DNA from: Muribaculaceae bacterium
GTDB lineage: Bacteria > Bacteroidota > Bacteroidia > Bacteroidales > G3-4614
Direction of reading: 5' to 3'
Length of the DNA stretch: 53,517 bases
Assembly (NCBI GenBank): GCA_017546805.1
Contig: JAFYRT010000064.1
Coordinates: forward strand, 1 to 53,517
In this document: piece after piece, positions 26,667 through 34,116 of the stretch
Layout: every line of letters begins with the position of its first letter
Position numbering within the stretch: the first letter of the stretch is position 1
Notes under the pieces: generated by a model
The model's database searches: none
What the model was told of the DNA's origin: nothing
What the model saw: only the letters and a program-made list of their open reading frames with translations
Program-made: the position numbers and the translations under genes

Positions 26667-27806
26667 ATGTTTTTCAAAGATATTATTGGACACGAAGATA
26701 TTAAGCAGCATTTGCTAAAATCGGTTGCAGAGGGAAAGATTCCTCATGCACAACTGTTTTGCGGACCTGATGGTGTAGGTAAATTTGCAATGGCAATAGC
26801 CTATGCCCGATATATTAACTGTACAGGTAGAGTTGCAGGCGATACTGATGCTTGTGGCAATTGCCCATCGTGTCGTCAAATAACATCTATGATGCATCCC
26901 GATATTCACTATTCGTTCCCTATTTATAAAACATCAAAGCCCAAAAGAACAATCTCTGACGATTACATAAAAGAGTGGCGTCAGATGGTCTCTGAAACAA
27001 AATACATCTCTATCGAGGGATGGTTAGAGGAGATAAAAGCCGAAAATGCCCAACCACAGATTTATGTTGACGAGAGTCAGGAGATAATTCGCAAACTAAC
27101 ATACAAAAGCTTTGAGTCGGAGTATAAGGTAATGATAATATGGTTACCCGAGATGATGAACGAGGGGTGTGCAAACAAACTCTTGAAAATTCTTGAAGAA
27201 CCATACGAAAAAACAATATTCCTACTTGTTTCAAATCGTCCCGATAAACTGTTGGCAACTATATTGTCGAGAACTCAACCCATACACTTTAAAGGATTAC
27301 CTCATAATCTTATATCAGAAACACTACAATCAAGGTTTATGGTTGATGCCGAAGCAGCCGAGGCTGTAACACGATTGGCTTCGGGAAGTTACCGCAGGGC
27401 ATTGGAGTTGATGAAACAGACAGGAGAGAATAAACAATTCTTTGACCTTTTTGTGCAATTGATGCGTCTTTCGTATGCACGCAAAATCAAAGAAATGAAG
27501 ATTTGGAGCGAAGAGGTGGCTAAACTTGGTCGCGAAGCAGAGAAACGCTTTTTGCAGTATTGCCAACGAATGTTACGCGAAAACTACATATACAATGCAC
27601 GCATACCATCAATAATATATATGACGCAGGAGGAGCGTAACTTCTCAACCCGATTCGCACCATTTATAAATGAAAAAAACGTAATAGAGATAATGGAAGA
27701 GTTAGGCCGTGCCGAAAACGATGTATCGCGTAATGGCAACGCCAAAATAATATTCTTCGACCTCTCTATAAAAATGATATTATTAATAAAAAGGACAACA
27801 AGTTAA
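26667..27806 (+). CDS. holB: DNA polymerase III subunit delta'
   Basis: A 379-aa clamp-loader subunit. It begins FFKDIIGHEDIKQHLLKSV, shows a degenerate P-loop GPDGVGKFA (F where S/T is usual, as expected for a subunit that does not hydrolyse ATP), and has the zinc-binding cysteines around CGNCPSCRQ. Then come NKLLKILEEPYEKTIFLLVSN and the sensor-1 LSRTQPI. The C-terminal helical collar follows. It is read with metF. The 103-bp gap after it is filled by AT-rich heptamer-like repeats before the transporter gene. Confidence 0.93.
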   Translation: MFFKDIIGHEDIKQHLLKSVAEGKIPHAQLFCGPDGVGKFAMAIAYARYINCTGRVAGDTDACGNCPSCRQITSMMHPDIHYSFPIYKTSKPKRTISDDYIKEWRQMVSETKYISIEGWLEEIKAENAQPQIYVDESQEIIRKLTYKSFESEYKVMIIWLPEMMNEGCANKLLKILEEPYEKTIFLLVSNRPDKLLATILSRTQPIHFKGLPHNLISETLQSRFMVDAEAAEAVTRLASGSYRRALELMKQTGENKQFFDLFVQLMRLSYARKIKEMKIWSEEVAKLGREAEKRFLQYCQRMLRENYIYNARIPSIIYMTQEERNFSTRFAPFINEKNVIEIMEELGRAENDVSRNGNAKIIFFDLSIKMILLIKRTTS

Positions 27807-27811
27807 ATTAA

Positions 27812-27900
27812 ATTAGGAATTAGTAATTACTAATTAGGAATTGATAAACTTATAACAATTCCTAATTCCTCATTCCTCATTCCTATTTCCTCATTCCTAA
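27812..27900. repeat. TAATTAGGAATT / ATTCCTC low-complexity repeat cluster
   Basis: The gap after holB is nearly all variants of taattaggaatt and its complement, ending in tandem attcctc units (27857-27900). The two halves can pair to form a long AT-rich hairpin. Similar short tracts lie near 22160, 22249, 23840, 23975, 33890, 33965 and 36560-36605. Confidence 0.7.
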
Positions 27901-27909
27901 TAAAAAAAG

Positions 27910-28587
27910 ATGAACAAGGTATCGGAAAACCCTTTAAAAAACCGAGATTTAGACCGAGGAACAATGCCACTCGTAATTGTTACAACACTCTTTGTAACGC
28001 TATATCTCGTATCAAATGTAATGGCAGTAAAAGTGATAGGCATAGCAAACCTATTCTTCTTTGATGCAGGTACAATAACCTTCCCGCTGACATATATGCT
28101 TGGCGATGTACTCACCGAAATATGGGGATACAAAACAACACGAAAAGTTATATTCATGACACTGTTTTGTAATATACTAATGGTGATATGTACGCAAATA
28201 GGAGTGTGGTTACCGGCTCCTGAACATTTACAGGAGACCAACGATGCTTACAATCACATCTTCTCATGCGTTCCTCGCATAGTATTGGCATCGTTGATAG
28301 GATTCCTATGCGGAGAACTATCTAACGCATGGTTTATGGAGCGTATAAAAATATGGACAAAAGGACGTCGTTTGTGGGTGCGTACCATAGGAAGTTCGGC
28401 AATAGCATACTTCTTCGATTCCGTGCCATTCGTGCTAATAGCATTCTATGGAGTAGTCTCAACTCGTGAGCTACTATTGATGATACTATTGCAATATATA
28501 CTCAAATTTGCCATAGAGACAATCTTTGCCACACCATTGGCATATGCAGCAATAGGATTCTTAAAAAAGCTATCATTAGGAAGATAA
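27910..28587 (+). CDS. yhhQ: Queuosine precursor transporter (YhhQ/QPTR, DUF165 family)
   Basis: A 225-aa inner-membrane protein of the YhhQ family, which imports preQ0/preQ1 or queuine for tRNA modification. It shows the family stretch NVMAVKVIGIANLFFFDAGTIT (residues about 36-57), FPLTYMLGDVLTEIWGYKTTRKVIF beginning the next conserved region, and IGFLCGELSNAWFM, with about six membrane segments. Its stop overlaps the start of the radical-SAM gene (TAATG), so the two are translationally coupled. That context supports a role in salvage of a queuosine-related base. Confidence 0.92.
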   Translation: MNKVSENPLKNRDLDRGTMPLVIVTTLFVTLYLVSNVMAVKVIGIANLFFFDAGTITFPLTYMLGDVLTEIWGYKTTRKVIFMTLFCNILMVICTQIGVWLPAPEHLQETNDAYNHIFSCVPRIVLASLIGFLCGELSNAWFMERIKIWTKGRRLWVRTIGSSAIAYFFDSVPFVLIAFYGVVSTRELLLMILLQYILKFAIETIFATPLAYAAIGFLKKLSLGR

Positions 28588-29270
28588 TGCAACGCTACTC
28601 ACTTATAAAAACAAAACTACCTCGAGAGTTTATTCTTTTGCAGGGTAGAGGATGCAAATGGCGAAAATGTACCTTTTGCGACTATTACGAAGACGTATCA
28701 GAAAATCCTTTTGAAATAAACAAAGAGGTATTGAATCAGGTAACAGGAGAATATGGAGTATTGGATATTATAAATTCAGGCTCTGCTCCCGAACTTGACG
28801 AGGATACACTATCTCTTATCTCAACCATAGTAAAAGAGAAAAACATTCATACCATTTGGTTCGAAGCACACTATCTATATCGTAACCAATTGGCAGAGTT
28901 TGCAAAACGTTTTTCTCCTGCACAAGTAAAATTTCGCTGTGGAATAGAGAGCTTCGATGCAACCTTGCGTCAGCATTGGATGAAAGGAGTTTCTGCAGAG
29001 GTAACTCCTGCCGATGTGGCTAAGTATTTCAGTGGAGTATGTCTATTGTGTTGTACCACAACCGATACCAAAGAACGTATCATTAACGATATAGCCATTG
29101 CAGACAGATACTTTGAGTATGCCAGCATAAACCTGTTTTGTAACAACACAACATCGGAGACTCGTAACGAGCCACTTGCCGATTGGTTTATTTCAGATGT
29201 TTATCCTACACTTAAAGATAATCCTAAATTTGAGATTTTGCTTAATAATAGTGATTTAGGTGTAGGTTAG
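28587..29270 (+). CDS. Small radical-SAM protein, candidate queuine-salvage enzyme
   Basis: A 227-aa protein with the cluster motif GCKWRKCTFCDYY, giving cysteines C23, C28 and C31, i.e. CX4CX2C rather than the common CX3CX2C. SGSAPELDEDTL resembles the SAM-binding GGE-type motif, and KFRCGIESFD follows later. It is short for the superfamily, with no extra cluster domain. Its ATG overlaps the stop of the queuosine-precursor transporter. Queuine lyase (QueL), a radical-SAM enzyme that returns queuine to preQ1, is known to occur with such transporters, so QueL is the leading hypothesis; I cannot prove family membership. It is followed by the 126-bp tandem repeat rather than by another gene. Confidence 0.75.
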   Translation: MQRYSLIKTKLPREFILLQGRGCKWRKCTFCDYYEDVSENPFEINKEVLNQVTGEYGVLDIINSGSAPELDEDTLSLISTIVKEKNIHTIWFEAHYLYRNQLAEFAKRFSPAQVKFRCGIESFDATLRQHWMKGVSAEVTPADVAKYFSGVCLLCCTTTDTKERIINDIAIADRYFEYASINLFCNNTTSETRNEPLADWFISDVYPTLKDNPKFEILLNNSDLGVG

Positions 29271-29276
29271 GTTTGT

Positions 29277-29541
29277 GATAATGACTCATCTACTGCCTAA
29301 TATTTCAATTCGGATTTGGTCACATACGTTTGTATGCTCCCTGCAACCTCATTCTCATATTAGTTGTATCTGAATCATTCTGACAAACCTTTTGCAGTTT
29401 ACGATAATGACTCATCTACTGCCTAATATTTCAATTCGGATTTGGTCACATACGTTTGTATGCTCCCTGCAACCTCATTCTCATATTAGTTGTATCTGAA
29501 TCATTCTAACAAACCTTCACGGTTTGCGATAATAATTCATC
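29277..29541. repeat. Tandem 125-126 bp direct repeat, two full copies plus a stub
   Basis: Copy 1 (29277-29402) and copy 2 (29403-29527) are nearly identical; a third begins at 29528 (gataataattcatc) and stops after about 14 bp. Each copy is preceded by a GTTT-containing junction and holds the palindrome CATACGTTTGTATG. No ORF spans it. The rest of the gap up to 29647 is AT-rich plus the CotH terminator. Confidence 0.88.
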
Positions 29542-29586
29542 ATAAGCTAACAAACTAACAACTAATAATAACACTCTGCATCCTCA

Positions 29587-29624
29587 TAAAAAAACTCCCA
29601 CCTTGCTTATGCAGGGTAGGAGTT
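29587..29624 (-). terminator. Terminator of the CotH-family gene
   Basis: On the minus strand AACTCCTACCCTGC pairs with GCAAGGTGGGAGTT around a short loop and is followed by TTTTTT. It begins 24 bp past the stop codon. Confidence 0.85.
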
Positions 29625-29647
29625 CCTTCTATTTAAAACTGTAGTTG

Positions 29648-31927
29648 TTATTTAACAATAACAGTTCCGCGTTGAGTTGTTCCTTTATTATCTTTTACAA
29701 CAATAATGTACATACCTTTAGCCCATCCATTTGTAGAAACAGTAATGTTGTTATCCATATTCATATATTCATTTGCCGAATAAACAACTTTACCATCAAC
29801 CGATGCAACCATTACGTTAACAGCGCCCTCCATTGAGTCCGAAACAAATACATTTATATCGTTACCGTTCTCTACTGGGTTTGGAGCAATTATTGTAGAT
29901 GTGTTACATTCAGAGCTTTCAATACCTGTTGGCAATCCCCATTGACCATCAAGGTAACTGATTCTGTTTACAACATATTGTTTTAAGAAATTAACCTCTG
30001 CTTCGTAAGAACCGCGAGCAGCCAATTCGCGATATACTTTACTTGACAAAATATTCCATACAGTAAAGTTGTTCTCTTGCGATTCATCTAATAGCTCGGC
30101 AGCTTCTGTAATATAGTTGTTCATAAACGATTTTAGACCTTTTGCTCTCAATTCACCCCAGCGAGCTTTTACGTTTGCTTGGAAGCCTGCATCTTGCCAC
30201 CAGCGAGCAATCCATGTTTTTGGATCGTGTGCGTATGTGCGCATTAATTTTTGAGTTGCATCACCTAAGCGGTCGTCGTTGTTGAATGCAATATCAAAAT
30301 CCCATAGAGGTCCGAACTTAAATACCTCATCGCGCTCTTTATACATATAAGTACTCCACCAAGAGTCAGAGTTTCCAAACAACTCACATGCTATGTACCA
30401 ATCAACCATTGAAGCCTCATCAATATATTTTCTCCAACCTGTCTCTGCATTTGTATAGTTTGTGCTAAACAATGCATTCTCCATTTGTTGAGTGTAGTTA
30501 GCAATATAGTTGCTTTGAGCTGAATTTATTTCGTCATCTTTAGGATATTTGATAGTAACCTTCATTCCCTTGGTTGTTTGGAACCATGAAATTTCGCTAT
30601 CAGCAAATCCGTCCACCTCAATTAAATAACCGCCTGTGATTTCAGGGTCCGCTGCAGTAACAGTAGTCTCTTGCTCAAGAACGTTAACTCTTTTCGATTT
30701 AACCTCAACTTGGTCTGTTAATGTATAGTTACCCAAGTTTTTACCATTCAATACCACGTCAACAAAAGTAACCGAAGGAGTAAATTCAAAGTCGAACATA
30801 TTGCGAGCAGTTTCAAAAGCCAATGCATTGCGCAATAGAGTTTTGTCTGCATAGTTTGCTAACAAAACCCAGTTTTTCTCTTTAGCTTCGTTGCCTAAAA
30901 ACTTAATCTTTTTATTGAATTTCAATCGGTAAGGTTTCTTTGCCATACCCCAAGTTGAGTTACCTCTACCTTTAATCTCAGTAAGAACCTCGGTTATGTT
31001 ATCTTCTGCATTTTTTGCACCTCTTACAGTAACGTAAGCCTCAACATAATCCTCTTTGCTTGTTACACCAACACCATTTTTAGTATTAATAAAAATAGTA
31101 GGAAGGTTTGTTAATTGAACATATTGATCTTGAAAGTTTGCAACCAAAGTAATATCTTCCTCACCACGGTAATAGTATGGGTTTGAAGTACTAACTACGT
31201 CTCCTGTCTCTTTGTTTGTCCAATTTTTGAATGTGTATCCCGATACAGGTACGGCTGTAACAGAAATTGAAGTTTGGTCAGAAGTGATAGTAGTTTCGTT
31301 AGTGTCGCTGATTACTGCGCTACCTTCTTCAGCATTTGCACTTTCAACAGTAACTGTACGCTCTGTCTCTAATACAGTAGAACCAATGTAAACCTCTACG
31401 TCAACAGCAATAGCAGCATCATTAGTTCTTACTAAAGTACAAGCACCATCAATTCCGTATGCTAAAATTACACGCATACGAGTCAATCCTGTTGCCGCGT
31501 TTGTAGGAACATTGAAGTTGAAAGTTCTGTTGGTAGGATTAGCGCCCTCTCCGTAAGGGAAGTAGTCGCGACTTGCAGGCTGTTTCTCAACATATTCGCC
31601 CGAATCATCAAAATCTTTATCACAGTTCCAGTCAACAAAAACGTGGATGTATGTCCAGTTCATCTCTCCATTAACAAGCAAGTTGATATTATCACCTGCA
31701 GCAAAAACAACGGGGTCGCCTGAGTTCATAACACCACGATAGCAGTCACCATCAGTTCTACTCCACATACCAATGTCAATATTTCTTTGACCTGAAGTAG
31801 ATGTAATTTCAAGACCATCCAAAGCGCGGTCTGTCTTTGTACTCCATCCTAACGAAGTACAATACTCTTGTGCCGATGTTGCCATAATAAGGCAAAGCAT
31901 AAGAGTTGAAAGTAAAAATTTCCTCAT
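29648..31927 (-). CDS. Secreted CotH-kinase-family protein with GEVED module and T9SS tail
   Basis: A 759-aa exported protein. After the signal peptide (to about SAQ, residue 19) comes a GEVED-like module (HVFVDWNCDKDFDDSGEYV), then an InlB-B-like repeat (GYTFKNWTNKETGDV). The CotH domain runs from about residue 285 to 610 (IKGRGNSTWGMAKKPYRLKF, LLANYADKTLLRNALAFE, GPLWDFDIAFNND). CotH proteins are atypical protein kinases first known from spore coats, but their role in Bacteroidota is unknown. The C-terminus (IAPNPVENG ... KGMYIIVV ... RGTVIVK) is a classical T9SS type A sorting domain. A -7 box (31970-31977) precedes it. Confidence 0.9.
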   Translation of the reverse strand: MRKFLLSTLMLCLIMATSAQEYCTSLGWSTKTDRALDGLEITSTSGQRNIDIGMWSRTDGDCYRGVMNSGDPVVFAAGDNINLLVNGEMNWTYIHVFVDWNCDKDFDDSGEYVEKQPASRDYFPYGEGANPTNRTFNFNVPTNAATGLTRMRVILAYGIDGACTLVRTNDAAIAVDVEVYIGSTVLETERTVTVESANAEEGSAVISDTNETTITSDQTSISVTAVPVSGYTFKNWTNKETGDVVSTSNPYYYRGEEDITLVANFQDQYVQLTNLPTIFINTKNGVGVTSKEDYVEAYVTVRGAKNAEDNITEVLTEIKGRGNSTWGMAKKPYRLKFNKKIKFLGNEAKEKNWVLLANYADKTLLRNALAFETARNMFDFEFTPSVTFVDVVLNGKNLGNYTLTDQVEVKSKRVNVLEQETTVTAADPEITGGYLIEVDGFADSEISWFQTTKGMKVTIKYPKDDEINSAQSNYIANYTQQMENALFSTNYTNAETGWRKYIDEASMVDWYIACELFGNSDSWWSTYMYKERDEVFKFGPLWDFDIAFNNDDRLGDATQKLMRTYAHDPKTWIARWWQDAGFQANVKARWGELRAKGLKSFMNNYITEAAELLDESQENNFTVWNILSSKVYRELAARGSYEAEVNFLKQYVVNRISYLDGQWGLPTGIESSECNTSTIIAPNPVENGNDINVFVSDSMEGAVNVMVASVDGKVVYSANEYMNMDNNITVSTNGWAKGMYIIVVKDNKGTTQRGTVIVK

Positions 31928-31969
31928 AAATAATTATAATTAGTTGTGATTAAGTTCGTATTAACCTTT

Positions 31970-32000
31970 CAAAGATAATTCAATTTTATTTGGAATGAAA
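31970..32000 (-). promoter_or_regulatory. Promoter of the CotH-family gene
   Basis: On the minus strand: TTTC (32000-31997), 19 nt, then TATCTTTG (31977-31970). Exact -7 box and near-consensus -33. The leader is about 40 nt. Confidence 0.6.
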
Positions 32001-32038
32001 ATTTTTCAATAATTATATACCTGCTTAGCTGTATGTTT

Positions 32039-32797
32039 TTAAATTTCAATACCATTTACACCAATGCCAAAAAGAGCATAATCGTAAATAACGGGGTCTG
32101 TAGGATTGAAACCTATTAACTTATCAGTAAGCTCAACAACCGCTTTACGATCGTTGCTTTTACGTGTCAATAAATTAAGTTTACGAGCAGTGTTACCAAC
32201 GTGAACATCAAGCGGAATATATAGTTGCGAAGGTTTAATACAATCCCAAACGCCAAGGTCAACAATACCATCGTTGCGTACTAACCATTTAATAGCCAAA
32301 TTAATACGTTTAAGAGCAGAGTTGTTGAAGTTTGACGGAAAGCATTGCGAATTATATTCTTTATTATTGGCTTCGTATGATATGTTTCTAATCTCATCAC
32401 ACACCCTCCAAGCAGGAGCCGAATCGTTGCTGATTCCAAGCACCTTTACCATATCGTTTATACTTTCGTATTTTGAGTATATCTCATAAAAACCACGAAG
32501 CATATAAGCCAAATCGGGTTGAAAAAAAGTTCTGTGAACATTCTCTTTGCCTAAGCACTCAAAGCCCTTATTCATAACAAAATCGTACGGTGAGTTATCC
32601 ATAAGAGATAACATACGGTCGGCATCTCTTAAAATCATACTTCTTTTACCCCAAGCAATAGTAGCTGTGGTAAAAGCAGTAATCTCAATATCCTGAAGTT
32701 TACTGAATCTGTGAGGAAATTGAACAGGATCATCTTTAATAAAATCTGAGACATTAATCCTCTCAACATGTTCGTCTAAAATAGCTTTTATATCCAT
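32039..32797 (-). CDS. TIGR02757 / DUF2400 family protein
   Basis: A 252-aa protein of unknown function from the TIGR02757 family. It starts MDIKAILDEHVERINV, then has DPVQFPHRFS and ITAFTTATIAWGKRSMI, and ends with NLAIKWLVRND, YIPLDVHVGNTARKL and YDYALFGIGV. The longer open frame continues 54 codons upstream to 32959, but that part has no family match, is hydrophobic, and overlaps the divergent DUF4251 gene. The Met at 32797 is chosen because the family starts there and because a perfect promoter ends 3 nt before it. The C-terminal HVGNTARKLNLL region resembles HhH-type DNA glycosylase folds; function is open. Confidence 0.88.
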   Translation of the reverse strand: MDIKAILDEHVERINVSDFIKDDPVQFPHRFSKLQDIEITAFTTATIAWGKRSMILRDADRMLSLMDNSPYDFVMNKGFECLGKENVHRTFFQPDLAYMLRGFYEIYSKYESINDMVKVLGISNDSAPAWRVCDEIRNISYEANNKEYNSQCFPSNFNNSALKRINLAIKWLVRNDGIVDLGVWDCIKPSQLYIPLDVHVGNTARKLNLLTRKSNDRKAVVELTDKLIGFNPTDPVIYDYALFGIGVNGIEI

Positions 32798-32800
32798 ACC

Positions 32801-32831
32801 CAAAAGTACAAATACAAATTCAATCAACAAA
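32801..32831 (-). promoter_or_regulatory. Consensus promoter giving a leaderless mRNA
   Basis: On the minus strand: TTTG (32831-32828), exactly 19 nt, TACTTTTG (32808-32801). The box ends 3 nt before the ATG at 32797, so transcription starting about 4 nt past the box would begin at the A of the start codon. Confidence 0.75.
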
Positions 32832-32880
32832 CAAAATAGACCATTTATTGTTATGTATGATGAACGCAAACAATAAAACA

Positions 32881-33447
32881 ATGAAAAAGCTACAACTACT
32901 ATTGCTATTCGTGGCAACACTATTCCCAAGTGTACTAATATCACAAAACACCAAGTCAAAAAAAGAGATTAGAAAAGAGATTCAAACCGAGCGTAAAATA
33001 CAAGAAGCACATCTCGATTCAATAAATAGAGAAATGGCACTGCTTGCAGTTTCGTTCGACAATTGGGTGCTGAATGCCACATCAATAAACACAACAGGAG
33101 GAACAGTAACCTATGTGCAACCCAACGTAAACTTTGTAAAAGTTGTTGGGAATATGATGACCTTTCAAACCTCAACAGGATTTGGAGGAGGAATAAATGC
33201 AATGGGAGGAGTAACGTTGCGAGGAATGATTGTCAGCAAAACTCACGACGATGACAAAGGCTCTATATCCTATACCTATAATGTAAAAGGAACAGCCCTA
33301 AATGCAACAGTTATACTGACATTCGATAACGAGGGAGATACAGCAACAGCATTTATGAATTTCGATAACGGATATTCCCTAACAATGTATGGCGAGGTGC
33401 AACCATATACCGTAAACTCTGTTACCGAAGGAACATCGGTAAATTAG
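32881..33447 (+). CDS. DUF4251 domain-containing exported protein
   Basis: A 188-aa protein with a signal peptide (MKKLQLLLLFVATLFPSVLIS) and a DUF4251 domain covering most of the rest: FDNWVLNATSINTTGG, YVQPNVNFVKVVGN, FQTSTGFGGGINAMGGVT and the C-terminal MFNMDNG-like VNFDNGYSLTMYGEV region written here as FMNFDNGYSL. The family is common and of unknown role in Bacteroidales. The frame stays open for 11 codons upstream (to 32848), but MKKLQ at 32881 is the natural signal-peptide start. It is divergent from the TIGR02757 gene. A hairpin about 345 bp downstream may end the transcript. Confidence 0.85.
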   Translation: MKKLQLLLLFVATLFPSVLISQNTKSKKEIRKEIQTERKIQEAHLDSINREMALLAVSFDNWVLNATSINTTGGTVTYVQPNVNFVKVVGNMMTFQTSTGFGGGINAMGGVTLRGMIVSKTHDDDKGSISYTYNVKGTALNATVILTFDNEGDTATAFMNFDNGYSLTMYGEVQPYTVNSVTEGTSVN

Positions 33448-33792
33448 AAAAAGAGCATATCCTATAGTAAAACATATTTCTCAGATACTCAATTAGAAAT
33501 ATCAAACATGAGATGTTATATAACATGTTTTAACCGGAAAATATCCAATATCATTTGGAAAAGTAGAAAATAATATCTATTTTCGTATCAGAAAAAGAGT
33601 GATATTTGATAAAGGTTGCATCCTAGTAGATTGGGAAACTCATCAATTTTTAGAAATACCGAGACACGCTTCGCGGAGCAATGGCGGGCCACGCCTTCGG
33701 GTATGCATAGCACGGTGGATTACAAAGGTTCGCGGGCACTCAAATCCTGTCTTTCGGAGTTTCATCGCATCCTACGATGCAACCTCAATATA

Positions 33793-33834
33793 AAAGGGAA
33801 GTCAATTTTTATTGGCTTCCCTTTCTCGTTTTTA
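33793..33834 (+). terminator. Hairpin downstream of the GC-rich patch
   Basis: AAAAGGGAAGTCAAT pairs with ATTGGCTTCCCTTT (33811-33824, one G-T pair) and is followed by CTCGTTTTT. It could end transcription from the DUF4251 gene or from an RNA in the GC-rich patch. Confidence 0.6.
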
Positions 33835-33998
33835 GTCATCATATTTTTTTATAAGACTAATTAGTCCAATTAGACCAATATGACTAATTAATTCCTAATT
33901 AACAAACATTCGTTTGATGAACCTGCTCTTGCTTACTCGCAGCTTTGGCACGCAGTGCCGGACTAATTTCTAATTATCTAATTAACTAAAAACTTACA

Positions 33999-34066
33999 AC
34001 TAACAAAGCCACGAATAAGCGAGTGCAAAGTTATACTTGCATAAACTTTGCCGAGCGTGAGTGGGT
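33999..34066. repeat. Intergenic palindromic element, copy 3
   Basis: It starts ctaacaaagccacgaataagcgag, then gcaaagtt...aactttgc arms around 'atacttgcata', then cgagcgtgag. It shares its first 20 nt with copy 2 and its hairpin frame with copy 1. Confidence 0.65.
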
Positions 34067-34090
34067 TCGAGAGATGAATATCTCTCAACT

Positions 34091-34116
34091 GATTTTAAAT
34101 GCTCGCATTTAAAATC
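34091..34116 (-). terminator. Hairpin at the end of the FISUMP lipoprotein gene
   Basis: A perfect 11-bp stem (GATTTTAAATG / CATTTAAAATC) with loop CTCG overlaps the stop codon. A second small hairpin (GAGAGAT/ATCTCTC, 34069-34086) follows. No T-run is present. Confidence 0.5.

Larger units (their letters stand above)
33448..34114. other. 667-bp gap: GC-rich patch, hairpin and repeats, no convincing gene
   Basis: This stretch holds an AT-rich part to about 33640, then a clearly more GC-rich patch (about 33655-33785) with several small stem-loops of the CTTCGCGG or CTTTCGGAG type, then a hairpin and AT repeat tracts, and palindromic element copy 3. Short ORFs of 64 and 82 codons cross the patch but show no domain, no ribosome site and no signal peptide. 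It may be a decayed gene, a non-coding RNA or an intergenic repeat. Confidence 0.5.

Noticed and set aside
29277..29541. CRISPR array
   Set aside because: Unit of 126 bp with no short-repeat/spacer structure and only two copies.
32798..32959. N-terminal 54-codon extension of the TIGR02757 frame
   Set aside because: It lacks family similarity, overlaps the divergent DUF4251 gene, and a consensus promoter lies inside it, so the true start is 32797.
33599..33864. Overlapping 64- and 82-codon ORFs in the GC-rich patch
   Set aside because: No domain, no ribosome site and composition driven by stem-loops; more likely non-coding.
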